In this document: positions 1 to 11,208 of the stretch, piece by piece
Layout: the number at the start of each line of letters is the position of its first letter
Position numbering within the stretch: the stretch's first letter is position 1
NCBI RefSeq assembly: GCF_032854445.1
Contig: NC_088296.1
Location: 9,336,706 to 9,400,705 of the forward strand
From: Liolophura sinensis
Lineage: Eukaryota; Mollusca; Polyplacophora; Chitonida; Chitonidae
Direction: 5' to 3'
DNA length: 64,000 nucleotides
Notes under the pieces: model-generated
Told to the model about the DNA's origin: nothing
What the model saw: the letters and a program-made list of their open reading frames with translations, nothing else
Databases searched by the model: none
Made by a program: the position numbers and the translations under genes

Positions 1-138
1 AATGTGGGAAACGAAGGCACACAATGGCACACAAACGTTACTCCATTACATTCGTCTGGAAAAAAAAATAAAAAATATATCGCAACACATGATGTAATAA
101 AAATGCGGTGGTATTTTTTTCTTTATTCTTTGGAATTC

Positions 139-177
<39 letters not shown>

Positions 178-329
178 TTGATGTTAGCAATATACTGTTT
201 GTCATTCCTAAAAGGAATATTTTTTGCACGAAGAACTGTCTTTCGGTTAAAAATAAATCTACCAACATCTCTTAGTGACCACAACATAATTTGTAACAGC
301 CGTGGAACGTTTACCGCATGTTTTATTTA

Positions 330-460
330 TCTATTTATTTCACTAATATGAGAGGCAAGGAGAAACACACGACCGGGGAGGAAGCCAGCGTGAGTTGCAC
401 TTGAACTCACAGCGACTGCATTGGAGACAGGCTCCTGGGTCAATGCGCCGCGCTGGAGTT
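330..460 (-). repeat. tRNA-derived SINE (AAATAAAT-tail family), fragment
   Basis: This minus-strand fragment covers the B-box end and central part of the family whose full copy is at 20721-20981 (the strings GAACTCACAGCGA and GACCGGGGAGGAAGCCAGC are shared with other copies). The A-box end is degraded. Confidence 0.7.
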
Positions 461-1310
461 TATTGGAGGACAGTATATGTACAAGTGAAATTTTGCTCAC
501 ACAGGTGAAATTTCGCACACACTTACTTAATTACTGAAATACTTTTCTAGCAAAACAGATCGATTTTTGATTGGAAGTTTCCAACTGCATAAAATTCTTT
601 TAAAACACCGGATTTTTTAAACGAAGTAGTTATTAATTGATATACAAACAAACTGAAGTGTATACTGACAGATTTATTTCCTCTAGGATTTCACAGTTGC
701 TATCAAAAAAACACTCCTCACCAAACCTGCTCTGAGAGAGAAGTCTGAGTCAAGTGGCTAATAAATCTGAGTTATATAACTGAGTTAACTAAGTGAGTTA
801 AACAATATAACCAGATGAGTTTCACTACGCCGCTGATCAGGTCATATGACTCAGTTTTCAGATTTGCATTAGCTCAATTGTGTAACTCAGATTTTTTCGT
901 CAGCTGACCCAAACAGTTTTCTTAGTGCATACACAGGGAAGAAAATGAAAAGATTCTTCAAAAATAACATTGTTTATAGGTGTCCGGCATTGTTTCCCTG
1001 ACGCTCACTTCACCTCAAAAATTTCCCACATACATGTAAATGAAGGTCCGTCCGGTATATGGGAGGGAAAAAACAGGGCCTGGAGCTTGCTAAATGGCAA
1101 AAAATGATTTACCCAAAATGCAACAGGTAAAAAAAATTCTCCTCTTGGTTATATCTTCCACAAGGAATACCTGTTTTCAAACATGAACACTAGAGAAGTT
1201 AAGATACTTGTGGACGTCACGCTTGTCAAATCTTGGTCGCACCGTCTGTTCTTTTTTTACGAGCTGGGTGATTCTTTTTTCCGAGTTTCCCATTTTCCGA
1301 GTCTATATTT
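461..1310. other. Non-genic stretch, degenerate GAGTTA motifs
   Basis: I see no exon-like open stretch here. At 740-900 there are loosely repeated GAGTTA/AACTCAG words in both orientations, too degenerate to call a tandem array. The 3' part belongs to block X. Confidence 0.4.
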
Positions 1311-1863
1311 GTCGGCTTTGACATTGAATATAGTTTCAACTGCAAACATTTCCGTTTTCATTTAACATTGAATCTTATTTCTAAGGTACAATTATGGAAA
1401 AGAAAACGTAAAAATATTGCAAATATCAGATGAAAGAGCGTGAAAACTGGTTTGCCATTATGGCCTCTTATCTTTCAGGAGAAAGGACTTTTAAAAATAT
1501 TTTTTGTTTGAAATAAGTATGTGATAATTGTCAAAAAAATTATTTCAATGTAAATTTGTTTTTGATGTCCCAAGACATGTATTTCTCCTAATTATGAAAA
1601 TACTTATGAATATATAAAAAAAAGACGAATATGATTAAGAATCAGGATGAACACATATTTCTAGCTGAACAAACCAAATTCCAGAAGAAATGTATTTAAT
1701 AATGATATGGTACATCTTTGTTTTTAACATCATTATACAGGGACAATATATACCAAACGGTGATGCTCAGTAGCCATCATGCATACAATTTTCAAATGTA
1801 TTTTTCTCATTATTTATGGTTATCCTATCAGACTCTACCATCTGAACTTCACGTAATGTTTAT

Positions 1864-1920
1864 CGCCACAATATGCCTGAAATACTGCCGATGTGGCGTT
1901 AAGCCATAATCATTCATTCA
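1864..1920 (+). mobile_element. 5'-truncated SINE tail with 16-bp target duplication
   Basis: This 57-base insert ends in the SINE-like string GTGGCGTTAAGCC followed by (ATTC)n. It is flanked by TTCACGTAATGTTTAT at 1848-1863 and 1921-1936. The right arm has a single copy of that target without the insert (58461-58476), which is a clean empty site. This shows a retroposition event in the left arm after the duplication. Confidence 0.8.
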
Positions 1921-1936
1921 TTCACGTAATGTTTAT

Positions 1937-2480
1937 GTTTCCTCCGCACTTAACAAATGTTTTGTTCGCTATCGTCCGTTCTAACTATATGTTTGCTCGA
2001 CGACTATCGGAAGCCACTGACTGAGCTTTCGTTTCATTTTGCCTTTTATACCCGTCTAATAAAAGCGCCTGAGAGTTTAGGTCAAATACTAGGCTGCCTA
2101 TTTTTGTGCTTCCGTGTGTTGTGACGCGTAACAATGTGAGCATTGCTCATCAGCCTTTTTCACGACGCTGTTTACTCTCGGCTTACAGGGAAAAAGTCAT
2201 TTTCATTTTTCTTGATTTTTTTTATCTTTTAACTACTGTAACCTAAAATGTGAGCGCTAATGCCGAAAGAAAGCTTTCCTGTTTATAAAAAACAGATTAC
2301 AGTGTGGAGATTAAAACTAGAGGAGCAACGTCAGCGTTGTTAAAACAGCGGAAAACTTTTAAAAAAGAAACGGAATAGACTTTTGTATTGTCGGACTCAC
2401 TTAACATGTCACCAGTGTATTTCCATGAATCGTGCAAATATTTCATGAAAAGGACAAGTACAACGCCCATATAAAATGGC
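1937..2480. other. Left-arm noncoding sequence
   Basis: No gene is visible. The stretch aligns with the right arm at about 57740-58440 (for example the TTGTATTGTCGGACTCAC segment at 2384-2401). Confidence 0.5.
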
Positions 2481-3550
2481 GGAGGCAAATTAAGATTGCC
2501 CAGACTATCTCAGCCCAATAGGGCGAGGGTCCAGATGCCGCCTAGGCCCCGGAAACTGGGTGCCGCAAGACCCCTGCATAAACGTTGAAAGCGATTTCTG
2601 GTGTCTAAAATTAGGAACTATATTAAGATATATTAAGTGCTGAATTCTTATTATTGACGCAAATATTGGTGCCCGGTGGTGCAGAAAAATGCAATTGTTG
2701 GGGTGAAATATGAGCGTCAAACTTTCACTAGGTAGCGAAAATTGAACCTCGTGTATTACATCTTTCGGAAATGTACATTACTGGGGTAGGCCTACCATAT
2801 TATTTCACCTAGTGCCAAATACATTTTCGAAATTCGGCTCTAAAGCGATCATACATTGGAAAATGATGCCGTTATCTGTATTTCAAGTCCCAGAGAATAT
2901 ACTTTGGCCGATAATTTACTCACTTTAACGATATTGAATCTGTGGGCTGTCAGCAGACTGAACAGATGGTGCTGTTTTCTGATTTGTAAAAGTACTCAGA
3001 CTGCAATTTGGTGAATTCATTGCTCGTTTCACTCAAACTTAATTATTTCGAAGATATAAATTCGAAATGTCGATTCTAAACTATTTCTCTCTAAAATAAC
3101 GTTCAGAAATTCGTCAGAATCCGTCTTCTCCGGCAGAGGCTGTCGAAGAAAACCTTTGATGCGGTGACAACGCGTCGTTGACATCTCAAATAACTTCACA
3201 GCATACTCGCACGACATGTGTGTCATCTACTCCCAGTCAACCCAGATCGTTTGATTTTCCGTTCCGTGAGTTTGAAAAAAAAAAGCTATTGTTATACGAA
3301 AGTTTTAAATGGAATGGTTTAATAAATGCACCTAGTTGCATTATCAAGAAAATACCGACTTAGCTTTCTGTTTTGCATGCCAAAACCTTTTGACCGTTTT
3401 CGTCAAGGTTATCCCCCAGCAGTAAGACTTAGCCCACTTTCATATCCTAACGTTTCAGCAAATGGAAAGGTACACAGGGCGTATTTAGAGAACACGAAGT
3501 TAGCAGGTGTCATCAACAAGCCGTTGAACGTATCATTTCCTTACCATCTG
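2480..3550. other. Unrecognised inserted sequence
   Basis: This belongs to the left-arm-specific block but matches nothing else in the window that I can see. The short open stretches lack recognisable domains. It could be more of the Gypsy or hAT element too decayed to read. Confidence 0.35.
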
Positions 3551-3639
3551 TCATGTTGCTTGACTGAAGAACAACAGAGATGATCGAGTTAGAGCACAAA
3601 AGGCCTGGAATCTGTATTGATGATCGCGATCGTTATCAT

Positions 3640-4536
3640 GGCACATGGCTTGATAGGACTTGCATCAGTGAGAAGTTCTGTTTGTTTTCTCGGATCGAAA
3701 TAGGCCAAAACTGTGTTACTCCGTAGTCGCTTTTTCAGTGTGAGAAAGGCTTGATTTTCATCCGTTCCAACTATGCAGTCGGCGCCTTTCAGCGTAAGCT
3801 TGCGGATTGGTTAGGTTATAGTTGCGTAATGTGGGATAAACCTTGAGCAGTAGCCTGTCATGCCAAGAAGACTTTCCACTTCAGACGGGTTGGTCAGCAG
3901 TGGTAGCTTTTGGATTGATTCTACTTTCTTCGGGTCTACTGATATACCGGCCTTACTGAACAAAGCCATAGAGTCTCGATTTGCTGAATCGACACTTTTC
4001 CTTGTTAAGGGTAATGTTTCTTTCTCTCAGGCGTTGAAGAGTTGCTCTTAAATTCTTGTCGTGGTCAGCATTGCCTGCACCATACACAAGTACATCGTCA
4101 CTCAAGTTCACAGTTCCGGGTATCCCGTCCAAAACTTGACAAATTGTGTTTTGAAACACTTCGGATGCGGATGAAACTCCAAAGTTAAGGCGTTCGAAGC
4201 GTCACAATCTTACATGAGTGGTGAAAATGTTACGCACCTGGACTCGGACGCTAACTCGAGCTGATGATAAGCTTTGCTTAGGTCAAACTTACTGTAGACA
4301 GTCGCTCCGTTCCGATCGTGGATAATATAATCCAGGGTAGGTGTGATGTGTCGTTCTCTTTTGACAGCCTGATTGGGTAGTCGCATGTCAACACAGACGT
4401 GTACTTGGGACGGATCTTTAGGCTTGGGAGCAACAACGATCGGTGATACCGTCGAACCGTCAACTTTCTTTATGATGTCGATGATTTCTGGTCTTGCCAA
4501 TTCCTCTTCTACCGTTTTACAAAGGTGGAACGGCAT
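3640..4536 (-). pseudogene. Gypsy reverse transcriptase / RNase H fragment
   Basis: On the minus strand, 4536-4210 reads through the RT fingers/palm (VCVDMRLPNQAV, then SKFDLSKAYHQLEL with the first catalytic Asp). The frame then shifts, and a stop lies near 4205 before the stretch that leads to NLSDDVLVYG (catalytic Asp pair) at 4159-3953. Continuing downstream, the RT-RNase H connection is recognisable and ends at a TDASP motif near 3665, where it runs straight into the 100-bp repeat. Frameshift, stop and 3' truncation make it non-functional. Confidence 0.85.
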
Positions 4537-4576
4537 TCTCCGATGTGGCCAGTGTGACCGGTTTTACTCTGATTGA

Positions 4577-4815
4577 TCTGATTAGTGGTTTACGCCGTAC
4601 TCAAGAATATTTCACTTATACGACGGCGGCCAGTATTATGGTGTGAGGAAACCCGGCAGAGCTCGGATGAAACCCACGACCATCCACAGGTTGCTGGAGG
4701 ACCTTCCCACTTACGGCCGGAGAGGACGCCAGCAACAGCTGGTCTTGAACTCACAGCGACCGCATGGGTGAGAGACCCCTGGGTCATTACGCTGTGCTAG
4801 CGCTCTAACCAATTG
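4577..4815 (-). mobile_element. SINE, AAATAAAT-tail tRNA family, nested in Gypsy
   Basis: This is a near full-length minus-strand copy of the family at 20721-20981. The 3' end (CGCCGTACTCAAGAATATTTC) is at 4590 and the tRNA-like head, degraded around the A box, is near 4810. It separates the gag and RT fragments, so it inserted into an already present Gypsy copy or at its deletion joint. Confidence 0.85.
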
Positions 4816-5074
4816 AATCCAGGTTTTCATCTGTCTGTTGTTCGGCCTGTCTAAATATATATCTCGCGTATTCATTGTTTTTTTTCGGTTGGAAATATCC
4901 AGATCGCTTGGTAACAACAGTGACATAATCACCTTTCTTGCCAGTGTCTGATAATGTGTCAAAAATGTCTTGCACTTCTTCGCATGAATAGTACAACATC
5001 AACGGACGTATTCGCAGTGTATAGTCGTCGTCGACAGCGAGCGCGATTAAAAACGCTTTAACCGCTGAAGGCAC
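4815..5074 (-). pseudogene. Gypsy gag-like fragment
   Basis: The minus-strand reading contains the Gag signature VQDIFDTLSDTG followed by YFQPKKNNEYARYIFRQAEQ, characteristic of Ty3/Gypsy Gag proteins of invertebrates. The open stretch is about 85 codons and is cut at its 3' end by a SINE (4577-4815). The remainder of gag, including any zinc knuckle, and the protease are absent. It is a remnant, not a host gene. Confidence 0.8.
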
Positions 5075-5449
5075 TTTGCCCGTCTGGCTGACACTGTATT
5101 GAGGTCAGATGAGACAGGGAAGTTAGAAAATGGGGGTACACTGGATGCCACAATTGTCAGTGAAACACAAGCACATGAAAGTTCAGTAAAGCGTTGGTTG
5201 TACAGTGTCGTTTTTGTTTAGATGGAAACAACTGTGATACAACGCACGTTACCACAGTAGTATCGACTCCTGTGTCGTTAATTAGGCCTGTAGGCTGTAC
5301 GTGTAACATTCTCGTCGCCAAGAGTCATGTTGCTTGACTGAAGAACAACAGAGATGATCGAGTTAGAGCACAAAAAGTCTGCAATCTGTATTAACGATCG
5401 TGATCGTTATCATGGCACATGGCTGAATGGATATCATTAAAAACCTGAC

Positions 5450-7250
5450 TTACACAAAACATGGAGGACGATATTACACCAGCAACTACTAGACATATTG
5501 GCAAATCCCTCAGTCAAGCGTATGCCGAAGAAAAGGCGGGAAAATAGACGTATTTTATATAAAATATTTGAAAATATACGTCACTTATGTCGACAACGTT
5601 TATCATTCCGTGGAAGCAGTGCTGCTGCAGATGAAGACGGTGGGAACTTCACGCAGCTTCTCATTTTGCGTGAAAGTGACGGCCCATCTCTTCTACAGTG
5701 GTTAAAAAAGAAATAAAAAAAATGTATCGCATGACATTTAGAATGAAATGATTCGTGTTCTTTCAAGAGAGGTCATAAATGAAATTCTGAAGTCTATAGA
5801 TCCATCGCTCAAGTTTTACTGTATAATGGTAGATGAGTTAGCTGACGTTTCCAATCATGAGCAGGTTAAACTAGTTTTTGGGTGGGTGAGAGGATTTTAT
5901 TGTGCACGAAGATTTCCTTGGGGCTTATGAAGTAGATGACATCAGAGCTGAAACTTTGGTAAAAGTAATTTTAGACGTTCTTTGTAGAATGAATGTATCA
6001 GTAAGAAAATGCAGAGGGCAATGTTATGATGGCGCGAGCAATATGAGGGGGAGAAAATCTGGCATGGCTGTCAGGTTACAGGAGTTGGAAACGAAAGCGT
6101 TGTGCACACACTGTTATGGCCACTCATTAAATCTTGCGTGCAGTGGCGCCATAAAGGAGGTAAAAGCTACTAAAGACGCTTTGAAAGTTACGTATGAAAT
6201 TTGTAAATTGATCCAATACTCACCCAGGCGTGAAGCATTGTTTGATAACCTGAAAACTAATACCCTATACACCTGGAGCTAGAGTACTTTGTCCTACGCG
6301 CTGGACTACGTGCAAATTCACTGGGGAGCATTGTTAATAAGTATGAGGTTTTCTTTCATTTGTGGGAAGAGGCACTGTAATGTGCGACAGACACTGAAGT
6401 GAAAGTTAGGGTTATTGGAGCGCAGTCACAAATGAGAAAATTTGATCTTTTCTGGGAAATATCACTCTCACACCTCATTCTTAAGCACTCTAATAATCTT
6501 AGTAAAACATTACCATCCAAATTTGTCAGCAGCAGAAGGTCAAAAAATTTGCTTCTTTGAGTGTTAAAACCCTTCAGAAAACAAAGCAAAACCGAGATTT
6601 TGACCTGTTTTACGAGAAGATTCTCCAAAACGTAAAATCACTTAACGTAGAAGATCCCATGTTACCGCAGAAAAACGCCATCACGATACGTTGGCGAAGG
6701 GGCTGGACACTTCCCTCAGAAGCCGGGTGAGGTCCACAGGCAACAGTAGCTTGATGTTGTTGATCGTATCATTAAAAGTAATTCAAGACTGGTTTGATCA
6801 GCCGAGTTTCCGACAATATAGAAATCCCCAGGGTTTACTTCTGAATGCCTGCAATAATAAAGAGTACACTAAGCAACTAGAAACCGTGGCAGCATTCTAC
6901 ACGTCAGACTTTGATAAAGAGAGACTAAGTACTCAGTTAGACACACTTTCTGTCAATTTGCCAAACAGGAAGACTCACCTGTTCATTTGAAGTCTCTAAT
7001 TTCCCTTTTTTCTGATATGTCACACGATGAGAGGACCTTTTTTCTCCGAGGTTGGCATGGTACTTCGTCTGATCCTTGTTATGCCAGCAACAAATGCAAA
7101 AAGCATAGTCTAGGTTAAATGAATTCTTCGTCTTGTATGCCCGTAAGGATTATACAGACAGAATTGATATCAAAACTGCAGCCAATCAGTTTGTTGAACT
7201 CTCAGACTATAGGCAGTCAATCTTAAGAAAGTATCGATAGCCTAAATCGA
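5450..7250 (+). pseudogene. Degenerate hAT-family transposase (DUF4371/ZMYM1-like)
   Basis: Successive plus-strand fragments in shifting frames follow the order of hAT transposases of the DUF4371/ZMYM1-like type: 5540-5716 (RHLCRQRLSFRG, then FTQLLILRESD), 5748-5890 (FYCIMVDELADVSNHEQ, with the expected IMVDE..D..N.EQ motif), 5902-6282 (VHEDFLGAYEV, CYDGASNMRG with the DGA.NM motif, CHCYGHSLNLA-like cysteine/histidine region), 6410-6690 (GAQSQMRKFDLFWEISL) and 6780-6970 (YRNPQGLLLNA, AAFYTSDFDKERL). Stops and frameshifts near 5716, 5900, 6282 and 6690 show it is dead. The C-terminal dimerisation domain is not clear and no terminal inverted repeats were found. Confidence 0.75.
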
Positions 7251-8285
7251 TCGGCAAGCCATTATACCAGTGTAATTATTTCAGCTGATTGTGTGACACT
7301 CAATGCAAACCTGTGTCATAAGAGAGCCAGTTTCTGACTGTCAAATACCAGCCCTTACAAGTTCGGTTCTCCGACTCGTTCTGTCTTTTCAATATACTAC
7401 ATTACTACATTATATAGCTGTTTTTTGGGGGGCAGCAGCCTGCACACCAAGCTTCAAAATATAGTAGGCCTACCACAACGTCATAGCCATAAATACGCGG
7501 TGGAAGTTATTGACTTGACACGCATTTGGAGTAAAGAAAAAAAGGCACAGTCTCTATCTGTAGTTGCTGAGTAATTTGTCTTTACTCTTGTTCTGCTTCT
7601 GTTTCTTTTTCAATTTTTTTTCGGTGGGTGGTTTGGGCGACAAACAACTGTATTGCTAAGGCCTTCTGTAAAATACGATTGCACAAAACCTGATACGGGC
7701 GTGAACCGCTGGGATGGTATTACCTTTAACAAGAGCCCGTTCGCCACCGGTGCCCTGATCCGGCTATAGCCAGTATTGTTGACCAAGAAAACACAGAGCA
7801 GTGTACTTTTTGCATTAAGTCATGCAAGTTCATATTCCCCGTCGTTGTATTGTGGCCCAGGTTTATTGTGTGTCCTTAAATTTGTGAGCGGAGCCTTTTA
7901 TCTTGTCTAGAGAACATTTTTCAGCTTTTAGAACGCAACCCACAAAACGTGTGTCATGTAATATATATTTAAGTCTGTATCGGCATATGAAGGGTTTACA
8001 GAAAAGGGTATACAGTATATGCATGCAGTCAAGTATGTTCGGCCTCTCTTGGGATGTTTATCGTGCCTAGCTGACGAAGACACGTCGATAATTGTTCACT
8101 CGATCCATTGTTTACTTTATTTGTTTTGTTTGTAAATGTTCATTGTTGACTTTTCAAATTCTTTGTCTTCTTTGTTACCATTTTGTTTTTCGTGTTCTAC
8201 TTGAATGTCTTCTGTATTTAGACCTTAACTTTCTCCCAAACCAATGACTTTCGTAAGGCAACTTAACGATAACTATATAATCCAA

Positions 8286-8528
8286 GACGTACAGCATAGA
8301 GAGTAAGACCGAAGCAGCGACGAAAGTGTGATGGCTGGCATATGGCCACACGTAACTGGTGAAATACGGCTACAGCATAGAGAGTAAGACCGGAGCAGCA
8401 ACGACAGTGTGATGGCTGGCAAATGGTCACACGTAACCGGTGAAATACGGCTACAGCATAGAGAGTAAGACCGGAGCAGCGACAATAGTGTGATGGCTAG
8501 CAAATGGTCACACGTAATCGGTGAAATA
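8286..8528. repeat. Three tandem copies of a ~90-bp dispersed repeat
   Basis: Units start with a TACAGCATAGAGAGTAAGACC-like string and end with ACACGTAACCGGTGAAATACGG. The right arm has the orthologous array at 56836-57050. Single related copies occur at about 46575-46690, 18595-18720 (opposite orientation, degraded) and 63150-63200, so the unit is part of a dispersed family and not only a local satellite. Confidence 0.75.
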
Positions 8529-9690
8529 CGGTCTTTTGTTGATTTACCTCAGTCAGGGCCTTATTCTAACCGTTCATATACATGCTTCCAAAGTATCTAA
8601 TTATACGACCTCCACCCCTCCCCTTCCCTGTCCCTCTAATGCCATGCCTTAAGTAGAATTAGGTAAACAAATACAGTGATGTTAATTACAATTTATTAGA
8701 CGTCTAGAATTAATCAGAATATCGAGTTTTCATCACATTTAACATACAATAACATTAGAATTATGCAAACGGGAACAAAGACGACAAAACAAGTAATTTA
8801 TAAAACATGAAATCTCTTCATACACATTACAGTTAAACTGCCATAAATAAACAGATTAAATATAAGCCATTGAAAAAAAAGAACGTAGAGGTTTGTCTAT
8901 TTGACTTAAGGCAACGTTTGCTTTATTACTTAGTTCTTAGTAAGAACACGCAAACTACAGTAGGGCGATAATACCCTCAGCCATGACTCAATACCTCAAA
9001 AAGCCTAACGTACAGTAGCTCAGATTGTTGCTATTGCGATTGGCTTAAAATATATTAGATTTCCTTCTATGACAGCCACTTCATGATAAATACAAGTATT
9101 CGACACACACTGGCAAGAGATAGAAAAGATAATTCTGCCTAACTTGCGGTGTGGATATCGGACGCTTATTGTACGTCTTACATTCAACGTGTTGTTAGAG
9201 GTTCACTAAATCAACAGGCCCTTTTACTGAAGCGACTAGTCACGCGATTTCTCGAATTATCATATCAGGAAAACTCTAAGCTGGCAATGGCCTCGTTAAC
9301 TCAGGACTAATTCTAAGGCGCATGCGCTTTCTGTTGAACAAGGCATCGAGTTTAAACCCAGTTTATATCTGCAAATTTGGATCCGCTGAGGATGTGGTAA
9401 AACGGCGAGGTCACATTACACAGAGACGTTAAACTTTGTTTCGTTATAACTTGAAATCTGCATATTGTTTGATTGATTGACTGCTGTAAGCTTACGCTGT
9501 ACCCGCGTTAACAAGTGTTGTTGCACACTGTAAATTGTGATATTTATTAAAATCATTTTATGTTTTCACTTATATTTAAGTCACTTAAATGATGCTTAAA
9601 AAGTGTACATGTAAATAAAACATATGTCAGGAATCTGGTGCCGGCCTTGGAGTAGCTACGCAACTGAATTTAGTCTTATCTTTTTATACT
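8529..9690. other. Left-arm noncoding sequence
   Basis: No gene is visible. It aligns collinearly with the right arm at about 56110-56830 (for example the ACTCAATACCTCAAAAAGCC stretch near 8987). Confidence 0.5.
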
Positions 9691-9838
9691 GTAAGTGGGA
9701 AGGTTTCAACAACCTGCGCATGGTCGTGAGTTTCCCCCGGGCTGTGCCCGGTTTCCTCCCACCATAATGCTGGCCGCCTTCATATAAGTGAAACATTCTT
9801 GAGTACAGCGTAAAACATCAATCAAATAAATAAATATC
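9690..9838 (+). mobile_element. SINE 3' half (AAATAAAT-tail family)
   Basis: This is a 5'-truncated plus-strand copy: GGATGGTCGTGGGTTTCC-type central part, CTGGCCGCC...ATATAAGTGAAA, then GTAAAACATCAATCAAATAAATAAAT. The head is missing. Confidence 0.85.
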
Positions 9839-9864
9839 TTTTTATATTACTTATTTATGTCTTT

Positions 9865-10107
9865 TTTGATTGATGTTTACGCCCTACTCAAGAATATTTC
9901 ACCTGTACGACAGCGGCCAGCATTTTTTGTTTAAGGAAACGGCGCAGAGCCCGAGGGAAACTGCAAGTTGCTCTCAGACGCTTCCATGTACGGACGGGGA
10001 GGAAGCCAACATGAGTTGGACTTGAACTCACAGCGACCACATTGGTGAGACGCTGTTGTGTTATATTGCGCTAGTGCGCTAACAACTGAGCCACGGAGGC
10101 TCCCCCC
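9865..10107 (-). mobile_element. SINE, AAATAAAT-tail family, nearly full length
   Basis: Minus strand. The tail side is at 9865 and the tRNA head with the GCCTCCGTGGCTCAG-like start is at 10107, directly followed by a C-rich run. The internal sequence is more diverged than in the copy at 20721. Confidence 0.85.
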
Positions 10108-10116
10108 CCCCCCTAC

Positions 10117-10195
10117 CCTTTCATATCACTTATACACCATGCATATTCTTGAGTTCGGCATAAAACACCAATTAAATAAATAAATAACAAATATA
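10117..10195 (+). mobile_element. SINE tail fragment
   Basis: Only the last ~70 bases of the family remain (TTCTTGAGTTCGGCATAAAAC then CCAATTAAATAAATAAAT). Confidence 0.7.
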
Positions 10196-10314
10196 CACCA
10201 TGGAGAAGCATTTCGGATCAATAATCGCCATAAGCCATCTCCAAATAAAAAAGCATAAAACAGTAATTTCAAAAAGAATATGTAAAAGTAACAAAAGAAA
10301 TAAAAGTAAATCAC

Positions 10315-10577
10315 ATTTATTTATTTATTTGGTGTTTAACGCCGTACTCAAAAATATTTCACTTATACGACGGGGACCAGCATTATGGTGGGAGGAAACC
10401 GGGCACAGCCGGGGTGAAACCCAAGACCATTCGCAGGTTGCTGATAGACCTTCCCACGTACGGCAGGAGAGGAAGCCAGCATGAGCTGGACTTGAACTCA
10501 CAGGGACCGCATTTGTGGGAGGTTCCCGGTTCATTACGCTGCGCGAGCGCGCTAACCAGCTGAGCCACGGAGGCCTC
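10315..10577 (-). mobile_element. SINE, AAATAAAT-tail family, full length
   Basis: Minus strand. The element runs from the TTTATTTATTTATTTGG tail at 10315 to the head GCCTCCGTGGCTCAGCTGG near 10575. On its sense strand the pol III A-box-like GTGGCTCAGCTGGTTAGCGC and a B-box-like GAGTTCAAGTCC are both readable. The short open frames in it are non-coding. Confidence 0.9.
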
Positions 10578-11105
10578 TGAAATCAAAATTTAAAAAAATT
10601 AAAACTAATCTTGTGGTCCGTAAATAATCTCCAAATGATTTACAAATCTAAGTATCTCAGTTGAGCTTTGATTACAACTATTCACACATGCATCATGACG
10701 ATGGAATGAAAACGAATGTTTACACCGACCCTGGCACACCTAGAATACCACTATCGTAGAGTGGTGTTGTGCTTAACGAAAATGATTTCCACATACAAAA
10801 TCTGGCTAAACTTTACACGATAATCCGGTATTCATTTTTTTTTAACATCGAAAGAATATGTACGTCTTCACCAGGGCGCAGATGAGATTTTATGACATGT
10901 CGGATTATATAACAGGGATTGTTTCTTCGATGAGAATCGTCACGGGTCTGAGGTGACCGAATGAGGACGCGCTTTAAACATGAATTGAATTAAGCCGAGC
11001 GGGAGTATGAACACAATTGATCTCACGCCCAGTTTTGTGAGGGGGATCTCGTTTTACCTGAGCCACGTTAAAAAAGCGCATTCAAAACTATCCAGACACA
11101 CACAG
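10578..11105. other. Left-arm noncoding sequence
   Basis: It aligns to about 55184-55640 in the right arm. I see no gene beyond the exon candidate that follows. Confidence 0.45.
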
Positions 11106-11208
11106 GTGGGATGCAATGATTATGTACATATAGAAATTACCTGGCAGGACACATCTTCTTTCTTGTCAAGCACAACACTAGCTATTGAAGTACAAGCTTT
11201 ATCAACGA
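11106..11208 (+). CDS. Candidate orphan exon, left arm
   Basis: The 103-base segment is preceded by ACACACACAG (acceptor-like) and followed by GTGAGTATT (strong donor). Read from its first base it is open for 34 codons and contains NDYVHIEITWQD and STTLAIEVQ, a pattern of alternating hydrophobic residues like an extracellular beta-sheet domain. The right arm has the same segment (55081-55183) with the same splice signals and only 1 difference in 103 bases (Ala to Val), whereas the next ~220 bases differ at about 12 positions. I found no partner exons, so the gene it might belong to is unknown. It may simply be conserved by chance. Confidence 0.25.

Larger units (their letters stand above)
115..1310 (+). 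repeat. Block X, direct copy of spacer sequence
   Basis: This block borders the left arm on its outer side. Two parts match the spacer in the same orientation: 139-340 matches 30046-30205 (an ATG-repeat start, then a shared stretch ending in an ACCGCATG motif and a T-rich SINE end), and about 1085-1310 matches about 32850-33075 (including the shared GTGACGCTTGTCAAAT-type stretch). The middle (about 460-1040) has no clear match. There is an (ATG)n microsatellite at 139-176. I see no gene. Confidence 0.6.
3551..5424 (-). mobile_element. Truncated Ty3/Gypsy retroelement between 100-bp direct repeats
   Basis: Two 100-bp direct repeats (3551-3650 and 5325-5424, about 7 differences) bracket minus-strand Gypsy fragments in the order gag, RT, RNase H. 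On the minus strand each repeat contains a core that starts TGTGCC and ends CAACA, as LTRs do (TG...CA), and the 5' copy is followed by CTTGGCGACGAG, a leader type seen in Ty3/Gypsy elements. They may therefore be very short or truncated LTRs. I do not see a target duplication, and protease and integrase are missing. The alternative is a local duplication unrelated to LTRs. Confidence 0.6.
2480..7640. mobile_element. Composite 5.1 kb insertion block private to left arm
   Basis: Arm homology stops near 2480 and resumes near 7640; in the right arm the corresponding positions are only about 100 bases apart (57640-57740). Inside are a Gypsy remnant on the minus strand (3551-5424), a SINE nested in it (4577-4815) and a degenerate hAT element on the plus strand (5450-7250). 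The first kilobase (2480-3550) contains no feature I recognise. Confidence 0.65.

Noticed and set aside
4-351. 115-codon open frame with a poly-Met run
   Set aside because: Poly-Met comes from the (ATG)n microsatellite; no homology or conservation in the spacer copy.
10325-10586. Short open frames with [16 protein letters not shown]-type peptides, seen at many places
   Set aside because: They recur wherever the AAATAAAT-tail SINE occurs and are translations of the SINE.
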